The notes under the pieces were generated by a model. It had not been told where the DNA came from. It searched no databases and saw only the letters and a program-made list of their open reading frames with translations. Below, piece after piece: positions 7,154 through 8,689 of a DNA stretch of 8,689 nt; positions within the stretch are counted from its first letter, which is position 1; every line of letters starts with the position of its first letter. Source of the DNA: Spirochaetes bacterium RIFOXYC1_FULL_54_7 (GTDB taxonomy: Bacteria > Spirochaetota > Spirochaetia > Treponematales > UBA12059); the NCBI GenBank assembly GCA_001830645.1, contig MIBM01000176.1:7137-15825 (forward strand), written 5' to 3'. A program made the position numbers and the translations under genes.

Positions 7154-8128
7154 TTAGTACGGCATTTTCCACATGTAGCGGCGGACAGAGAGCGGATGCC
7201 CCCGGTGCTCGGCCAGCCTCTCGGCATAGACCCGCAGCACCGCGCCAAAAATTGGTGCGGAGAAGTAGGTCTTCAGGTTCGAGTCGATGCCTGTCCAGTC
7301 AAACTCCTCGGCATCCACCACCGTGACCTTCTTGCTGTATTTCTGCATGAAGGCGTCAGCCCTCTCATCCAACGGGCGGGTCTCCCCGGCGGTCTTCATC
7401 AAAAGGAAGGGAACATCGAAGTCGGTTATCTCGAAGGGTCCATGGAAATACTCGCCGGAATGGATGGCTGCCGAATGAACCCATTGCATTTCCTGCAAGA
7501 GGCAGACGGCAAAGGAATAGGCCTCGCCATAAACCGGACCGGAAGCCATGGTATAAACCAGTGGTTCACGCTTGCTGCTGCTGCCGAAAACATCGGCGGC
7601 CTTGGCGAATTTTTCCTTGTTGCGGGTGAAGATTGCCTGCAGGTTCTTTACCGCCTCCAGGGCTGCCTTGTATTTCGGGTTTGGCTGGAGGGTATCAACA
7701 AGACCGAACATGAAACGGAGAGCCATACCGGCGCGATGCTCGTACGCATCGGAATCCGGTCCCCAGTCGTAGTGCAGGCCATATTCGGCAGCCTCCCACA
7801 GGGGGGATCCCACTTTGAAGGAGTAGGCTACTGTCAGGGCACCCTTCTTCCGGGCAAAGGAGGTGGCAGCTACTGTTTCCGGTGTATCACCTGAATGACT
7901 GCAGAGCACTACGAGCGAGTCCTTACCAAGTCCCTTGGGATTGCGGTGTATGAATTCATTCGATGTCACGACAAATCCGGGGATATCGGTCTCAAGGTCA
8001 AGGATGTACTGCTGGTTGTACATATAGGCGAGAGAACCACCACAGGCTACAAAATAAACAGTACGTGGTTTTCTATACCGTACCGCATCCAGAGCAGCAG
8101 ATAAAAGTCTTGGATGATCAGGATTCAT
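7154..8128 (-). CDS. frlB: Fructosamine-6-phosphate (fructoselysine-6-phosphate type) deglycase FrlB, SIS domain
   Basis: FrlB splits a 6-phosphofructosamine into glucose-6-phosphate and the free amino compound in the cytoplasm. The protein is 324 aa (B. subtilis FrlB about 328). It has two SIS halves: FVACGGS at 26-32 and the phosphate-binding CSHSGDTPET at 76-85 in the first, and YTMASGPVYGEAYS at 192-205 in the second. HSGEYFHGPFE at 223-233 and the C-terminal HPLSVRRYMWKMPY match the B. subtilis enzyme closely from memory. Glu213 and His229 have the 16-residue spacing of the catalytic Glu214/His230 reported for the related Salmonella FraB (recalled, not checked). A GTG is in frame at 8140, but GGAGG lies 5 nt before ATG 8128, so the ATG is chosen. 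It is first in the operon, directly behind a consensus promoter with an operator-like palindrome. The exact amino part of the substrate (lysine, another amino acid, asparagine) cannot be read from the sequence. Confidence 0.93.
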   Translation of the reverse strand: MNPDHPRLLSAALDAVRYRKPRTVYFVACGGSLAYMYNQQYILDLETDIPGFVVTSNEFIHRNPKGLGKDSLVVLCSHSGDTPETVAATSFARKKGALTVAYSFKVGSPLWEAAEYGLHYDWGPDSDAYEHRAGMALRFMFGLVDTLQPNPKYKAALEAVKNLQAIFTRNKEKFAKAADVFGSSSKREPLVYTMASGPVYGEAYSFAVCLLQEMQWVHSAAIHSGEYFHGPFEITDFDVPFLLMKTAGETRPLDERADAFMQKYSKKVTVVDAEEFDWTGIDSNLKTYFSAPIFGAVLRVYAERLAEHRGHPLSVRRYMWKMPY

Positions 8129-8143
8129 TTCTACCTCCACATA

Positions 8144-8177
8144 ACATCATAATACATCTTATAATGTATTATGATGT
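8144..8177. promoter_or_regulatory. Probable repressor operator: perfect 14-bp inverted repeat at the frl promoter
   Basis: ACATCATAATACAT (8144-8157), a 6-bp CTTATA spacer and ATGTATTATGATGT (8164-8177) form a perfect inverted repeat. The decamer ATGTATTATG occurs at 8164-8173, again with one mismatch at 8174-8183, and inverted at 8148-8157, giving three half-sites. The repeat touches the -10 box and covers the expected start site about 7 nt beyond it, so a bound protein would block initiation. The only regulator gene in the window, the GntR/UTRA protein at 2349-3110, is the natural candidate (inference). As RNA the repeat could also form an AU-rich hairpin in the leader. Confidence 0.75.
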
Positions 8178-8205
8178 ATTATAGGTCGATCCAGAATCTT
8201 GTCAA
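8178..8205 (-). promoter_or_regulatory. Consensus sigma-70 promoter of the frl operon
   Basis: On the minus strand TTGACA (8205-8200), a 16-bp spacer and TATAAT (8183-8178) match the housekeeping consensus at all twelve positions, with spacing one short of the optimum. The start site is expected near 8171, giving an untranslated leader of about 43 nt before ATG 8128. Such a strong promoter on catabolic genes implies that expression is set by repression. Confidence 0.88.
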
Positions 8206-8324
8206 GCAAAAAAAGAACGAATTTTTAATAAAATCCACTCACCGATCCGCTCGCGCTCCAACAGAGGGATACGAGGGAGTTTGAATAGACGGATGGCTTG
8301 ACCGTGGTAGAGGAGCTAGTCAAA
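8184..8324 (+). other. Upstream region of the divergent Nudix gene
   Basis: This stretch holds the -35 box and spacer of the frl promoter, an A-rich run (8208-8214), and a poor plus-strand promoter candidate: TTGTCA at 8199-8204 and TTTAAT at 8224-8229, with a 19-bp spacer. AGGAG at 8311-8315 is the first possible ribosome binding site for the Nudix gene. I see no small gene here. Confidence 0.3.
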
Positions 8325-8689
8325 ATGACGGCAGGAGCTTTCATGACCCTGTCCCACACAGTCCAGCTTCTCGCCAGCAAGAGTCCCCTGCCAGGCGACG
8401 CAGCCAGAACCATCATGTTGCCCGGATATCGCCGGAAGGCTAGCCCCCCGCAACCAGAGGATGCAGCCACCTGGCGTGAAGCTGCGGTATTGATACTTTT
8501 TTACGAAGATCTGGGACAGACCCGCTTCCCCCTGATCCTTCGGATAGATGGACCAGGCGTGCACGCAGGCCAGGTATCACTGCCCGGTGGAGCCAGGGAA
8601 CCTGGAGAAAGTCTGCCAGCCTGTGCCATCCGTGAAACCGCGGAGGAGACCGGTGTGGAAGCCGGCAGCATACAGATCATCCGTGAACT
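8325..8689 (+). CDS. Nudix hydrolase, CoA pyrophosphatase (NudL-like) type; 3' end outside the window
   Basis: Nudix enzymes cleave X-linked nucleoside diphosphates with Mg2+. The frame is open from 8289 to the window edge and shows 121 full codons from ATG 8325. The Nudix box is complete: Gly89, five residues, Glu95, seven residues, then RETAEETGV at 103-111. HAGQVSLPGG at 80-89 just before it resembles the HxGQ-PGG pattern of CoA-pyrophosphatase-type members, so acyl-CoA or CoA cleavage is a reasonable guess. A second in-frame ATG at 8343 has AGGAG 5 nt upstream and may be the true start; AGGAG also stands 9 nt before 8325. The gene is divergent from frlB with about 200 bp between start codons, and no functional link to the frl/nag genes is evident. 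Confidence 0.85.
   Translation, partial: MTAGAFMTLSHTVQLLASKSPLPGDAARTIMLPGYRRKASPPQPEDAATWREAAVLILFYEDLGQTRFPLILRIDGPGVHAGQVSLPGGAREPGESLPACAIRETAEETGVEAGSIQIIRE

Noticed and set aside
7196..7894. Plus-strand 232-codon open frame opposite frlB
   Set aside because: It lies wholly inside the well-supported frlB gene, its translation resembles no family I know, and no ribosome binding site or operon partner supports it.
8128..8177. A metabolite riboswitch or glmS-type ribozyme in the frlB leader
   Set aside because: The leader is only about 43 nt from the expected start site and contains just the AU-rich palindrome, far too short for such elements.
8225..8564. Two minus-strand frames (8225-8470 and 8316-8564) at the right end
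   Set aside because: Most of each is antisense to the Nudix gene, whose complete Nudix box makes the plus-strand reading far stronger.

Overview
The window carries an eight-gene block on the minus strand plus the start of a divergent gene on the plus strand. In transcription order (right to left) the block reads: an FrlB-type fructosamine-6-phosphate deglycase (8128-7154), an extracytoplasmic sugar-binding protein (7097-5799), two MalF/MalG-type ABC permeases (5710-4820 and 4816-3962), an FrlD-type PfkB kinase (3952-3128), a GntR/UTRA repressor (3110-2349), N-acetylglucosamine-6-phosphate deacetylase NagA (2135-960) and a glucosamine-6-phosphate deaminase homologue NagB (865-71). The first five genes match the order I recall for the Bacillus subtilis frlBONMD operon for Amadori products (fructosamines). 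Here they are followed by an frlR-like regulator and then by nagAB.

Inferred function: an ABC importer brings in a glycated amino acid or similar fructosamine. FrlD phosphorylates it on the sugar, and FrlB splits the 6-phosphate into glucose-6-phosphate and the free amine. NagA and NagB would feed N-acetylglucosamine-6-phosphate, via glucosamine-6-phosphate, into fructose-6-phosphate. Both branches take nitrogen-bearing hexoses into upper glycolysis. No ABC ATPase, GlcNAc kinase or GlcNAc PTS lies in the window, so those must come from elsewhere.

Control: upstream of frlB is a full-consensus sigma-70 promoter (TTGACA, 16 bp, TATAAT). A perfect 14-bp inverted repeat abuts its -10 box and covers the expected start site, which is the layout of a repressor operator. 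A perfect 12-bp hairpin followed by seven U lies between the binding-protein gene and the permease genes and should attenuate transcription there. The roughly 200-bp gap between the regulator and nagA holds only a weak possible promoter, with a poor partial copy of the operator core. Nothing shows whether nagAB is read from frlB or separately.

The most unusual point is in NagB. The catalytic-relay glutamate (Glu148 of the E. coli enzyme) is a methionine in an otherwise very E. coli-like protein that keeps the other active-site and allosteric residues.

Host: the binding protein has a cleavable signal peptide and no lipobox cysteine, so a diderm with a periplasm is likely. The short Thr-Gly-Ser-Ser-Glu start of the mature part resembles spirochaete binding proteins (Spirochaeta, Sphaerochaeta, Treponema types). 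Base composition looks moderately GC-rich. The spirochaete assignment is an inference. At the right edge, a divergent plus-strand Nudix hydrolase gene (from 8325) is cut by the window end. I saw no tRNA, rRNA, CRISPR array, insertion sequence or prophage gene.
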